Program-made: the position numbers and the translations under genes
NCBI GenBank assembly: GCA_003313425.1
Contig: NHZP01000091.1
Span: 1 to 64,000, forward strand
Reading direction: 5' to 3'
Source: Pseudopyrenochaeta lycopersici
Lineage: Eukaryota; Ascomycota; Dothideomycetes; Pleosporales; Pseudopyrenochaetaceae
DNA: 64,000 nucleotides
Notes under the pieces: model-generated
What the model saw: only the letters and a program-made list of their open reading frames with translations
What the model was told of the DNA's origin: nothing
Databases searched by the model: none
In this document: positions 12,547 to 24,402 of the stretch, piece by piece
Numbering within the stretch: position 1 is the first letter of the stretch
How the letters are laid out: each line of letters opens with the position of its first letter

Positions 12547-13646
12547 GTGTCGCAGGCCAGATCCACCTGGTGGAAGCTCATTGGCTCAGGAATCAATCAT
12601 CACATGATAGCTGTCGCGAGGGACATAAAAGCACCTCTGCTCACTATAGCACAAAAAAAAGATGATCTCACATCTACATACATACAACACACACACAGTT
12701 ACAATACATTCTCCTCATTTTCTTCACCCATTTTCACTGTTCGTCCTAACACACACGTGTAGTGCGATAGATAGGTATCTAGTCTCTAGCTACTTATACT
12801 AAGGCTTCTAAGTCATGTAATCTATAAGGACAATATTGAAATTGTAGTTTGTTAGTTCTACTAATATTCTAGTATAAGGTTGAGGTAGTAAGACTCGTAA
12901 TTGCTAGATGAAATACTCAAATGTACTTTTTAGAAATTGATGATTATAATAATGGATATTGTATTGATCATGATTGTATTCATTTTCTTATTCTATCTCC
13001 TATGTTATCTTGCTTTTTATACTTCCGAAACTTTCGTCGTATCGGTCCTACTCTATTTCCTACTACTGACACTGCCTGGAAGAGTAGCATGTATCTGACA
13101 TCACCTTTGCATCTTGGGAAAGATTGGCTTGCACAATCAAACCGCGCTACACCGCCTCTGCCTCACTGGCGCGAGATTATCGGGAATAATGTGGTGACAG
13201 CGAGCAATGCTGTCTGTAAAAATTGTTCTTCGTGTATCGTTTTCTTTGAACGCTTCTCTTCAGATACTGTATCAGATTACGTCACGTACCAAGTCGCATG
13301 ATACGTGACTACCCTCTGTGGTTCTCATCAGGCTTGAAAACCAGGTAGTGTCCCTTTTCATAGACACTATTTCTATTAGGGTATGTTTTGCCCGAAGTGG
13401 TTGTCGTCATCACGTGTGATGATCTAGGACTTGCAAGAAGAGTTTCAGAGTACGCTGCTTAAGTATAGCTAAGCGGACGGGAAGCCTAGTTCTCAGTATC
13501 CGCTAATCGTATGTATTAGAGATGTGCTTTATTAGAACTTATAACCACCTCAATCTTGATAAAATGGGTGCTTGCTTGCGGCTGGAAAGTAGTGTATCTC
13601 TTCGAAACTGTATGCCTCTGGCCGAATATCAACCCAGTGACCTCAG
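12546..13646. other. Spacer between LINE and first gene
   Basis: Mostly unmutated, with a mildly AT-rich piece at 12770-12960. A CA-rich tract at 12680-12710 is followed by a stretch that resembles 23770-23815. A 126-codon ORF at 12921-13301 has no domain or usable context and is not called. Confidence 0.5.
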
Positions 13647-14475
13647 TCAAGTTTCTGGATGTACCTCCTTGAGCTCCTGGAGGTACCCATCTCGATCCAA
13701 ATTATCAGGCCAGCCATGCTTCCGCAATGTTTGACTCACAACCTAAATCGCAGACATAAGTAAAGCGTCGTCAAAACTCGCAAAGACACAACATACACTT
13801 CCGACGTCCCATGTGTACGGCTGGATTGTCCTATTCCACGAGTTCTCCCCCTTCGGACAAGGGACCATCTTTAATGCTTCAATTTCGTTGTATATTTCGT
13901 CAAAATATTCTTGAATATCGCGTGGAACAGACCCCAGTAGCCAAGGCTCATCTTTTGGTGGCTCTACGTAACTTTGTCCTATCGGATGTATGATACCTGG
14001 GATAAATATCAGCTCTCTGGTGGTCTATATGTATGGGTAACATCGCCAAACCTTTCGCAGTGTCGATTATCCACCATGTCGCGTGTTGGTATCGTGTTAA
14101 TGAAATGAATCCAGCTGGCCAGTCTGCAGGACGAGGCATCAGCAGTTTGTCGGACAGCAGTTTTCCTTGGCACTCTTCTACGGTCAAAGATATAAACGGC
14201 CAGGTATCGCGCAGATAGCTAAGATGCCGGGTCTCAAAGTACACTTCGTCTTTGTCGTCACCGTCTAGCTGTTTGATATAAGGTAGATGTCGTAGGAGAT
14301 CGATTACTTCCTCTGAGCGACCAAAAGCACGGAGAACATCAACAGTAAGCTGCTCATCGCTCCAGCCTTCATCTGGAGGGTATCGGACTTCTGCGGGATC
14401 GAAGTAGGCTACTTTCACCAAAAGCTCGTAATGTCGCTTGATACAATTAACCACCACATCCCGATCATAGACCAT
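13647..14475 (-). CDS. Conserved fungal protein of unknown function, 239 aa
   Basis: Three exons on the minus strand: 14475-14052, 13996-13797 and 13742-13647. Introns of 55 bp (GTTTGG to CCCAG) and 54 bp (GTATGT to TTTAG) join in frame, giving 720 nt and no internal stop. The start is the first ATG of the frame (MVYDRDVVVNCIKRHYELL). I recognise the general layout of an ascomycete family of unknown function: an N-terminal helical part, a central acidic LDGDDKDEVYFETRHLSYLR, a PPKDEPWLLGSVP block, and a C-terminal KHGWPDNLDRDGY. No signal peptide or membrane segment, so probably cytosolic or nuclear. It sits tail to head with the LysM gene on the same strand, 537 bp away. Splice sites are inferred by eye; the second intron is required because it removes an in-frame TAG. 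Confidence 0.75.
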
Positions 14476-15011
14476 TCTTGGCGTTGCGGACAAATTGCAG
14501 GTCGTAAGGATTGTGTTGGACTGCGAAAAATCTGTTGTGCGGACAGTAGCGGGGCACAGTTTGTACTAATACTAGGATACACCGTAAACCGCGCTAAGCC
14601 TACAAGAGCTTTGTGTGGGTCGCAAAACAGCGGGCTGCATGGTACAGTTGCCACGGACTTAGCTGCTATCGGATGGGTTCAATTTATGCAGTTTCTTGGT
14701 TACACCCGGGGTATTCACCATTGAAGGGTGTAGTCAGCTGGGTTCTGAATAGTAAATTTCTTTCACATAGACATATTGTCGACCGGGTAGCCTTCAATGT
14801 GCACAAAGCTCTTGTTGCATTATGTGATGCGGGTCGAGGTGAGCCTCGGCTCTTTCCCATTCTCCTGTCCAGCTGTTCATTCCAGACTCTATATTCACAA
14901 TAGTGCTATCATATGATTTACACGCGTGATGGCGGAAGGATCAAAATCCCCCCAAAAAAGCTCGTAGCAACAAGCTCCATGATATTCTGTATTTTACAAA
15001 GAGCCCCTTTT
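14476..15011. other. Intergenic region between two minus-strand genes
   Basis: Holds the 3' flank of the LysM gene and the probable promoter of the 239-aa gene. Overlapping ORFs of 79-97 codons on both strands have no recognisable content. No repeat or RIP texture. Confidence 0.5.
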
Positions 15012-17115
15012 TCAAGTGGCCAGACAGTAAAAATAAGTTGGCCAGATTTGTGTCCCACAATTTGCACCGCCTTCACCTAGTACTGGGTTGAGTCTATAGA
15101 ACACGTTTGCATCGACACTATTTGCATTCGTGATGGCCCAGCAGGAGTCGCCATCTTTGGCTTCCACCCATTTTGTACAATTGGAAGCAAATCCGGTCTG
15201 TGTCTTGGTAGGTTTTGGAGCACTTGAGGTCGTGGTAGGAGCATTTGACGTTGTGGTCGCGACTCGCACGCAGTAATAATACTTGGGCCATATCTGCGTG
15301 TTGCAATTCTCTCCGTTTGGTCCAAGGACAGTGTTCCATTTGTAGAAATTGGCCAAGTCAACGCCCGCCTGACTGGCAATAGACCAACATGTCGCTCCAG
15401 TCTCTGGCGCTTGCACGAAAAGATTACAATTTAGATCGATCCCGGCTTGAGTTTGTGTAGGCTTGGCCGGTCCAGTGGCAAAAGTCGCACTTGTGATGGG
15501 TTTCGTGGGACTTGGACTAGTGCCGCCTCCTGTAGTGGCAACACAGTAATAGTAACCGAGCCAGACTTGGGTCGCGCAGTTTGCACCATTTGTTCCAAAA
15601 ATTGGGTTCAACTCAAACAGCTTCTGCATGGAGATTTTGGCGTCATTTGCCAGCTTCCAGCATGCGGCTTGAGTATTGTTTGCCACGATCCATCGTTTGC
15701 AGTCTGAAGGCGTACCTTCTCGCAATCTATCAGCCGGGACAGCACTTGAATCATCTATAATTGGAAGAGATGCCGTGCTGCCTGGACCACCTCGAACTGG
15801 ACCCTCGTTACTGTCAGGGATCTCTGAAGCTGGTGGACTGATCCATGCTCCTCCTGGGGGTCTGTAGGAGGAGTTAGCAGATATAAACGGGCTCTTGCTG
15901 CTAAGTTTAGACTGACCCCGAGCAGATAAATTGGCCCACGACTAGATGATCGCATGCGCCGAGGATATCGGGATTCCAAGAAGCAACTTGAGCCAGAGTA
16001 ACGTTCATTGTGGAGTTAGACCAAGTTTGAGCAACAGAAGCACTGGACCACAGTTAGCGATATTCCTTGCGCTCAGTATGAACATGACGTACCATGTATC
16101 ATTTATTTGTGTGTAGTACAGGTTACATGCCTGTGGTATGCAAATTTCTACGTCGGTCGCACACCAGCTACTTTTAGTTGCGGCCGCAAGCGAACCCGAT
16201 GCTATCTCATACTTCTCTGCAATGTCGTGGCAATCGAATTCTTCAAGGAGAGGTCGAATATCTACAACTCGACCAGCACAAGCAGTTGGTGTTGGTGTTG
16301 CTGCGTGCGTGCTCGATACTGGTGATGTATAGGCATCTTTGCCGATGTCCGGTCCATCTGTCAAATGGGGGTATCCAGGCACAACTCTTGTGACGAGCTC
16401 ACCCACACTCTTCTTGCACACGTTTTGGATGTCCTGATATTCGTTGACTAGGTAATCGCCAAAGTCCGTGTCCTGAAGAAACTCAGATGTAACTCGCGCA
16501 TGGAGCAGCTTCATGAAGCACTCTGAGCACAGTAACTCATCGTCATACAGAGTGGACATGCGACTTTGGTTGGCGCTGAACTCAGCACGATTCAAGCACC
16601 ACGGATCCGTGGGAAATGCTTCACAATCGACTTGGACGACATCGGATCCTGTCCATTCGTATGACTCAATCAAACACCACTGTTCGGCTGCATCTTGCAT
16701 GCATGCCATATTCAGGCCCTCGGAAATCCGATCGCTCAATGTGTCAGCTGGAACATATCGTTCTCCATGACGCAGCCAATCACTTGCACAAGCGCTTTCG
16801 ACCTTGGTCTTCCAGACATCTGCGGCATTGATACAATGAGGAGTACAAAGAGTGACCACATCACTCTCCTGCCAATAGACTTGATCGACTTTTTGCGTCC
16901 AACCCATGAGATCGTTATCGCATGGTAACGTGGTATTTCTGTCTTTACTCAGTCAAGCCTTCGTGACAAGGTGTATTTGCTTACAGTGCTGAAAGGCAGC
17001 CACTTGAGATACCCAAGATCTGCGACATTATCGGACCCGGAAGCAAAGGATACATGTTGAATCCTGAGACAGCCACCATGATGCTCATGGTGGTGAGCGC
17101 GCGTGCAGAAGCCAT
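15012..17115 (-). CDS. Secreted multi-LysM chitin-binding protein, 650 aa
   Basis: Four exons on the minus strand: 17115-16985, 16938-16093, 16042-15917 and 15861-15012. Introns are 46, 50 and 55 bp with GTAAGC/ACAG, GTACGT/CCAG and GTCAGT/ACAG borders; all joins keep frame (1953 nt). Residues 1-17 are a short hydrophobic signal peptide (MASARALTTMSIMVAVS), followed by the family start FNMYPLLPGP. A Cys-rich region spans about 20-230. Then five LysM-like modules: about 264-314, 315-370, 422-474, 513-565 and 596-647. The last three share a pattern C-x-W/F-V, CW-I/L-A and C-x-T-Q-I/V-W-x-x-Y-x-Y-C, separated by Thr/Ser/Pro linkers. LysM modules bind N-acetylglucosamine oligomers; family members bind cell-wall chitin, shield hyphae or sequester chitin fragments. 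It is divergent from the chitinase at 18132, a known fungal pairing. No premature stop despite RIP-mutated neighbours. Confidence 0.88.
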
Positions 17116-18131
17116 CGTGGTCTGGAGTAGACCTCAGTATCACTGGAACAAGACGTTTGAGTCTCTAGAGAAGCCTTTCGTGTGCAAGTACTTTACAAAA
17201 GCACGGCTTGACTAAGACTTCCGATTTCGTTACCCCATGCTGAATCGTGCCAAGCTTATACCAAGCTGTCAGCCACAAGGGAAGTTGATGGTGGGTCAGC
17301 AATGAATGTCGGAGATTATCATTCCTATCCTGCTCGGTCCGAAGCGCTACCGCCCGCCAAATGTGTTGCCACTCCACAACGGTCGTGGTTGGTGCTCCGC
17401 GGCAGGCGGGATGCATCACAGAATTTTGACATCCTGGCATTTTCGAGGTCAAAATTTTCTGCACCTTCCCTATCGAGGTCCCCGATTTACACCCTGCGAC
17501 GATCTTCAACACGCCATTGCTAATGTTGTATTGCACAGTGTCTGGCCCCCACAGCGGTGAAACACCTGCCGAGGTACGGTAGACTCTTTGGACGCCTTAC
17601 TACTGTTTATTCCTACTCTGGCCAAGCGTTATAATACATACCGGTATGTGGATCTGATAATTCTGTTAGAACGAAAATCAACAGCAGGGATCCTTGTCTT
17701 AGGTCTTGTCCAACACGATAAACTATGGTCTCGAGCACTTATGCTATCAATCACATTAATCCTGCCGCCCGCGGGTGGGCCCCATGCTGAGGCAGGAAAG
17801 AGTTCCGCTCGCCAAGGAAATTGTCACTTTGCATTGTAAGCGATGCGCGGCGCGGAAGAAAGTTGCAGCAGAAGCGGATGTGAAGAACTATAGTCCCGGT
17901 AAATTGTTGTCCAGTCAAGAAGTTTGCCCCTGCAGTAGTGCTGATAGAAATGATGTTGGGCTGGACATTGTACCGGCATTCCGTACTATGAATGACAAGG
18001 GTCAATTTAGGCTTATGGTTCGAGCGCAACGGATATTTCCCACATCTTCAAGGCTGTTCAAACTACAATATCTACAATACTCGTTTGATCAGTGACGCTG
18101 ATGTTCAATTGTTCATAGAGCCTTTTTGAAT
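17116..18131. promoter_or_regulatory. Shared divergent intergenic region of the LysM and chitinase genes
   Basis: 1016 bp between the two start codons. Texture is unmutated and no ORF here has recognisable content (the longest, 123 codons on minus at 17165-17536, shows no domain). Both promoters must lie here, so co-regulation is likely but not shown. I could not assign a specific operator with confidence. Confidence 0.6.
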
Positions 18132-21100
18132 ATGAGGTTCACCACACTCATTGTCACATCCCTAGCCATCGGGTGGACAGGAGGTGTTCTTGCACAGAAC
18201 GCTTCCTTCTCGAATGGAACTTCCAACGAGGAGGTTGATCAAAACTACTTTCTCCTCAATTCGCCTTTTGGTATCCTGAAAAACGAACTTGCAGCTCACG
18301 TCCTTGAACTTCCGACTGGAACTTGTAACGCAGAAACGCCCTGCGTTAACGGAGCATGTTGCAGTATCGTATGCGATTAATTTATGGACAGTACGAACAC
18401 AACTGACTCTAATTAGCAATCTGGTCTCTGTGGTTACTCTCCAGCTGAATGTGGTGCTGGCAATTGTTCATCGAATTGTCTTGCCAAAGCTGAATGCGGT
18501 CAATATGGAGCACCCGGCAAACAGAACTGTCCTCTCGGGGTTTGCTGCTCCAAATTCGGGTGAATAGACTCCAATCGCCGCGGATCATCTGAATGCCATG
18601 CTAATGTTTACTTAGATTTTGTGGCTCAATACCTGAGTACTGCGATATCGATCAGGGATGTCAAAAGGATTTCGGTGGCTGTGGAGACGTCAAGCGACCA
18701 TCGTGCAATAAAGATGGCGGCAGTGTTGACAGTATTAACATTGGATACTATGAGTCTTGGGCCAACACCAAAAAGTGCAGTTCTGTGTCACCAGAAGACC
18801 TCAACTTGGATGGTTATACACATCTGAATTTCGCTTTTGTGTTCTTCAACCCCACCACATTCGAGATTGTGCCAATGGATAAGAATGCTGGAGAGCTTCT
18901 CAGTAGATTCACCAAGCTCAAAGAGAAAAAGTCTGGATTACAGACCTGGGTCAGTGTGGGGGGATGGTCTTTTAATGACCGTAAGTCTATAATTTCAATC
19001 GTCAATATTTATCGCTGACACGATTTGAACAGCGGGCCCATGGCAGCAAGCTTTCAGCAACATGGCTAGCACAGCGGGGAATCGTAAAACGTTCATCAGC
19101 AACATGATGCAATTCATGGATACTTACGGCTTCGATGGTATGGACTTGGACTGGGAATACCCCACAGCTGGTATGCCTTGCACTGTATCTCACCTTATAA
19201 TAATCGATTGCTGACTTTGCCTAGATGATCGTGGCGGCAGAGCAGAGGACTCTGCCAATTTCGTGCAGCTTTCCAAAGATATCAAGGATACATTTGCCGG
19301 TAAATACGGTTACACCATCACCCTTCCATCCTCGTACTGGTACTTGAAGCACTTTGAGCTTGCCAAGCACCAAAATTCTGTCAGCTGGTTCAACTTGATG
19401 AGCTACGACTTGCACGGTGTCTGGGATGCGGCGAGTAAATTCATCGGTCCTAAAATTGCACCACATACCAACATCACTGAGATCGATCTTGGCCTCGACT
19501 TGCTTTGGCGCGCGGGTGTCAAGCCTGAGAAAGTAGTCATGGGCAAGGGCTGTAAGACTTACATCAACAAATATTTGTACCTGACTGACTCGACTTGAAA
19601 CAGACTATGGCAGATCGTTTACTTTGACAGACCCCAGTTGCAACAAGCCTGATGGTACCTGCACATTCTCTGGTGGGGCCAAAGAGGGACGCTGCTCCGG
19701 AGCTTCTGGAATTCTTACACTGCAGGAGATCAACGAAATCATAAAAGTGAAGAGCCTGAAGCCTGTGCATGATGAGAAAGCTGGCGTGAAATGTAAGTAA
19801 TCGTGTTTGGTGCAAGCTTCGTGCTAATCATATGATCAGGGATCCAGTGGGACAACGATCAATGGGTATCCTACGATGACGAAGATACATTCAAACAGAA
19901 GAGAGAATTTGCCAACTCACGCTGTCTCGGTATGTTTCAAAATGCTTCTGTGACTTGTCTAACTTACTTGTCCCATAGGTGGCTTGATGATTTGGGCGAT
20001 TGATCAGGTTGACCAAATAGAGAAGAGCTTAAACTATCCAGCGGACTTCACTGAAGATGAAATTGCCGATGCTGAAGCTGCTTACCAAGATGAAGCTGCG
20101 CAAGGAACCTGTCGCACCACCAAATGCGATGAGAAGTGTGACGGGGGTGAGCATGAGGCTGCACAAATGAATGGACAGCCAGGCGATCTATCTGTCCTTT
20201 CGCGTTGTGAAAAAGGACAGTTCCGTCGCCTATGTTGCGCAAAGGGCACTGTAATGGGCAAGTGCCAATGGAGGGGCTATAGAGGTTTGTTATGTGACAT
20301 TCCCACATCCAAGCGACACCATATTGACTCAAGCAACAGGGGTCGGATTTAGTTGTCATGGAGGGTGCGGTGAAGGCGAGACAGAAGTCACGGCCAACAC
20401 CAATCATCATACTGACAAGGAAGATCAGACTTGTACCGGGGGCACACAAAGCTATTGCTGTCTAGGATTCACACCACCCATCACTAAGGAGCAAGTCGAG
20501 GACAACATCAAGGACAAGGCAAAAGACCTCGCCCTGGAGGCTGCAGAAGCTGCCGCTCTCGAACTTGCTGCAACAGCATTCTGTAGGATCGCCATCACAG
20601 CAGCTTTGACACCCTTGACATTCATTCCATTCATTGGATGGATAATCCGGCTTGCTGTACAAGCAGCAGTACCCGCACTCGCAAAATTGTGCGCCAAGGG
20701 CGTCGCCAAAGCAGGAAAATCAATCTTCAAGTTCCGCGGCAAAGACTACGAAGTCAAGCTCGACAAACCTCTGACCTCCAAAAAAGATCGCGAACCATCA
20801 GCAAATCCAACGAAACCTTCGGGACGGGACCGCAAATGTACAAAGAACAAGAAGCGAGCCGGCCTTCGGCCAGACAAGAGAACAATCACCCAATGGGACC
20901 GCCCCGTTGAAGTCGTGAAAAGAGAGCAATGCAACTTCAAAACAGGAGGGCAGGCTTGCCTTCATTACAGCTCAGTCATCAGTCGACAACGTGGATACTC
21001 ATCGCTAACCTGCATCGATAAAAGAAATCCCATGTTAGGTGGCACCCGACCGGTAGTAGCGGAATACAATGTTCAACACAAAGTTGGTTGGATATGGGAC

Positions 21101-22139
21101 TGGATGAGAGAAGATCCTCTCAACAATTTTGAAGCGCCGAAGTGTGAGCGCGACGAGTGTAAGCAGTCTTCTATGATCGAGTTGTATTTCAGACAAACAC
21201 TGACACTTTCAGGGCCTCCGGCGCATATATGGCAAGCTCGAGACATGAACCAGTGGATTCGTCTCAGCCCTCAAGACGGGAATGGCAAGGCGGGACAACT
21301 GTGGAATGGATTGTGTCCTGACAAAGTCTCCACTCGAATCATCCAACCAGCAAGGTTGATCCGAGTCGACCAAGGATGCGTTAAGGTAAGCATGGCAGAA
21401 AGATCTTCAATCGTCTCTCTAACAACCATTCAAGGACACTGAAATTTATGAGGAGCGAGCCCAGGAAACTAGGACTGTTATGCATATGGGTTTTACCAAT
21501 ATGCCAGCTGGGATACAGGATGATGGCCTTATTGACAACCCATGCTGGCCAAAGGCTCTTGTGGATGATCCTGGTTTTGCTTGTAAGTCAAGTCGCTCAT
21601 TCTTCTTTAAGAGTTTCTATATCTAATGCTTTGCAGTGCTCTGGAACGACCCATGGTACGACGATAACCCGGGCAAAAAAAGAAACAGAGCGCAATACGG
21701 GGCTCCGCCGCTACCCAATATCTTAGCAGGCAAGACGCCCACCGGCTTAAGAAAGAGAGGCTTGCTTGACCCCAACGACATCGTTATTGACACGGGCAAT
21801 TCTTCACGTCGAGCTACAGATGAGGAGCTGCTCCATGAGTACGGGCTGGTTCAATGCGAGGGTGACTGCCAACGGGAGATGAAGGACCTGGGATATGCAT
21901 CGTTGCCAGTGCTACCGAATGCATTGTCAGTACCACAAACGATGGCGGAGCCATGCACTGCACCTGGCACGACGACTGTCACTGTCACTGCCAGCCCAGT
22001 AGGTTCCTCAGTACCGACCACCACGATGGTTGCAAGGACTGCTTCTAGAGTGCTCTCAGCTGTAATATCGGTTGTCACGGAGAGTGCAGAGTATGCTTTC
22101 TGGGACGGCGAAGTCCATGCTGATGAAGAGGATTGCTAG
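18132..22139 (+). CDS. GH18 chitinase with chitin-binding modules, killer-toxin-like (subgroup C) type, 1163 aa
   Basis: Eleven exons: 18132-18368, 18417-18559, 18616-18980, 19033-19170, 19225-19551, 19604-19792, 19840-19929, 19979-20284, 20340-21385, 21435-21582 and 21637-22139. All ten introns are 47-56 bp GT-AG and every join keeps frame (3492 nt). Signal peptide about 1-22 ([21 protein letters not shown]). Two hevein-like Cys-rich chitin-binding modules at about 65-101 ([17 protein letters not shown]) and 105-140 ([15 protein letters not shown]). GH18 barrel about 167-510, with the catalytic motif DGMDLDWE at 283-290 and Glu290 as proton donor; the SVGGW and MSYDLHG motifs are present. 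The long C-terminus contains a Cys-rich segment (about 525-640), an Ala-rich hydrophobic stretch (about 660-718) and a conserved tail. It hydrolyses chitin outside the cell; possible roles are competition, wall remodelling or nutrition. Start is the first in-frame ATG. Confidence 0.9.
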
Positions 22140-22930
22140 GTTGCCGGAGTTCTCATCCGCACGACTCCTCTAGATGAGAGTTATGTGATTTAGAATAGGT
22201 TTGAAGTGAGGCAGAACGAACCAATCTGGGCACCTCAAACGCTACATAGCGCGCAGGAGAGAGTCCCAGATTTTATCGCTCGATGGTGTCTGTGTGAAAG
22301 TCTTTCGTTTTCTAATCGTACTATAAATATCAAGTCCCTTCTCGAAAAATAACTCGCAACAGCGCGTGGAAATTCTGAAAAAAGCCTCGTCATCGCTTCA
22401 AATGAATGAACCTCAAGCTTCTCAAAGGCGGAATTGATATCCGCGCCGTGCGCGAAGATAAATCAAGGATCATCCGCAGCTGCTCGGATATAGTGTCGGG
22501 AGACCAATTTGGTTCTCTGCATCTATAATCGCAGTCGAAATTGTAGACGGCGTTGCTGATAGCGTTAGTTAGATGGACTTGATAAGCCGCGTCTTCGGTC
22601 TCGCATTATGGCGACAGATGCGCGAGGAGGGTTTGGTTGAATCTATATGTCAGCACAGACATGCTTTTTCTAGCGCGGTACCTTAGGCTTCGAAGAGAGA
22701 CATATCTGAGATATCATGTCCATCAAGTCCATGCAAGATAACCCAGCTCATTTTGCTTCATCAAGGTCCTCCAACTCGATGTTCGGCACTAGAACATCTC
22801 AAACATCGATAGGGACGACAAATTCCTCCTCAAAGTCCTGAAAAATCTATCTTGGGGTTTCAAGTGATAGTTAATTGCAAACAGGGCAACTCATTAGCAT
22901 GATTTTGGAGCTATCTGCATCATTCCCTAA
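22140..22930. other. Chitinase 3' flank, with faint minus-strand coding remnants
   Basis: No intact gene. On the minus strand, 22840-22690 reads EEEFVVPIDV, then LVPNIELEDLDEAK and a further open piece with single stops. 22600-22400 has a 68-codon open stretch starting ETEDAAYQVHLTNAISNAVY. These look like decayed coding sequence but I cannot name a family. Confidence 0.4.
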
Positions 22931-23494
22931 TCATAAGATGTTCGCCATACTGTTACGAAAATAGTCGTGGAAGGCGTCGGCAAAAGCTTTGCACATCTGA
23001 GTCTTTAGTTCTAGGCAGATGTTATGCGAGAAGTAACGTGCTCCGTACCACCTCGTCAGCTCATTCACAAAGAATCGTGGGTCACCCGAAGGCAAAGTGG
23101 CGATACCTATGTCTAGGCGAAGGCCAACCTCAAGTAACTCAAAGCAGGTCATAGAGTCGGGTCTTTCACGAAGACAATCAAAGACCTAAAGTGAGAAGCG
23201 GTTCAGGTCTGAGATGGTAAGCGAAGGCCCCAGATCTTGCTCTACAACTGAGCGTAATGCAAGTTCGTTATCGTTGCTGAAAGCAGTCTTCGCTGTAGCT
23301 ATGATTTGACCACTGCGACCCCTCAAGCCCGAACTATCGCGCACTGTAGCTATGAAAACACGGAACTTATTCTTGCGTAACGACGGAATATACTCCTGAT
23401 GAAACCAGGAAGAATGTTTAGAGCTCGTGCTCGTATCTAATGATTCTTTAGACTCTGTGGGTTCTTCTTTGGTCTGGTTTTTGTCATGAAGCAA
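22931..23494 (-). pseudogene. Conserved fungal C-terminal fragment with one in-frame stop
   Basis: Two open pieces, 23494-23186 and 23152-22931, lie in the same frame. They are separated by a TAG at 23188-23186 and a readable bridge (VFDCLRERPDS). The joined content runs from WFHQEYIPSLRKNKFRVFIA through SDLNRFSL to FFVNELTRWYGARYFSHNIC and ends SMANIL. I have the impression of a widespread fungal hypothetical C-terminus (FFVNExTRWY), but do not know its function. The TAG fits a CAG to TAG change in a TCA context. The N-terminus is missing, so the piece may be a truncated duplicate. Confidence 0.55.
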
Positions 23495-23818
23495 TTGGAT
23501 CTGGTTGACATATCAGCACAGGTAAACCCTGGTTACGTGGATATGGAATACAGCACAGATATCCAGACTTCATCTGATACGGAGTGAAATCCGGGGGTAG
23601 GGGGGGGGGTGTCGCACGCCATTGGCCAAGGGCAGTAGTTCGCTTAGCAATCCACGTGATGTCTTCATAAAAGACTCAGAGACTTGTGCATCTCTTCTAG
23701 ACAGACGACACACATTGTCGTGCACACAAATACAATCACAAAAAACTATCTTAACTTTGTGCCTCATATCCCAATCATTTTCACTGTTCGGTTAACACCT
23801 ACAGTGCGACATCTAGCC
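23495..23818. other. Spacer before Tc1 remnant
   Basis: No gene. It contains a G-rich run near 23596-23611 and, at 23770-23815, a stretch like 12725-12765 (both have TTTTCACTGTTCG, then TAACAC, then AGTGCGA). Confidence 0.45.
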
Positions 23819-24063
23819 ATCTTACTCACCAGATCTCAACCCAATTGAGAACCTTTGGTGGCACCTCAAGAAGTGCATGAATAGATTCTATCTACAATAT
23901 AATAGCTATAGTATAGCTAAAGAGTAGTAGGATAGCTTCTATAAGGCCTTAAAAAGATGCTAGAGGAGCATACCTAGCAGGCCCATTAAGTTACTAATTC
24001 TGAGTATGCTACATAGAATTCACGCCTACAAAAAAGCGCATAACTGGTAAACAAAGTATTGAC
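23819..24063 (+). pseudogene. Truncated Tc1/mariner transposase C-terminus
   Basis: Reads SPDLNPIENLWWHLKKCMNR, the conserved segment around the last catalytic acid of Tc1-like transposases, then further family sequence with RIP-type stops (IAKE then two stops, then AYKKAHN). It resembles the same region of the Tc1 copies at 55-60 kb. Only the 3' fifth of the gene remains and no terminal inverted repeat is visible, so it cannot move. Confidence 0.75.
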
Positions 24064-24402
24064 AACCTACCTATCTACTCTACTTAAAAAATCAGGCTAT
24101 GCAGCCGCCCGTTGCACACATCGAGCCACTGCATCCTTGAGCAAGCATTCCTTCCGGCAGCTCCGATTTAATGGATCCTTACAAAAAAGCAGCATGTCAT
24201 CTCCTTCAATAGTGTATCTTTATTACTGCGAGAACAGGTACTCTGGTGCGTTACTTTTCGGAATCAATGTACACAACTACAGCTATTGCGCAAAAGCGAT
24301 GGGCTTCAGCGCCAACGGAGAAGGATAAGATAACACCCAGGGCCTACGAGACGATCATAAGCGCCGCCATATTCTGCATTCTGCCAGCTGCCATAGGCTA
24401 TG
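24064..24402. other. Spacer between Tc1 remnant and NLR pseudogene
   Basis: Unmutated texture; an 89-codon plus-strand ORF has no recognisable domain. Nothing else seen. Confidence 0.4.

Noticed and set aside
12921..13301. 126-codon plus-strand ORF as a gene
   Set aside because: No signal peptide, domain, intron support or conserved motif, and it begins in AT-rich spacer.
17165..17536. 123-codon ORF between LysM and chitinase genes
   Set aside because: No recognisable content and it lies in the shared promoter region.
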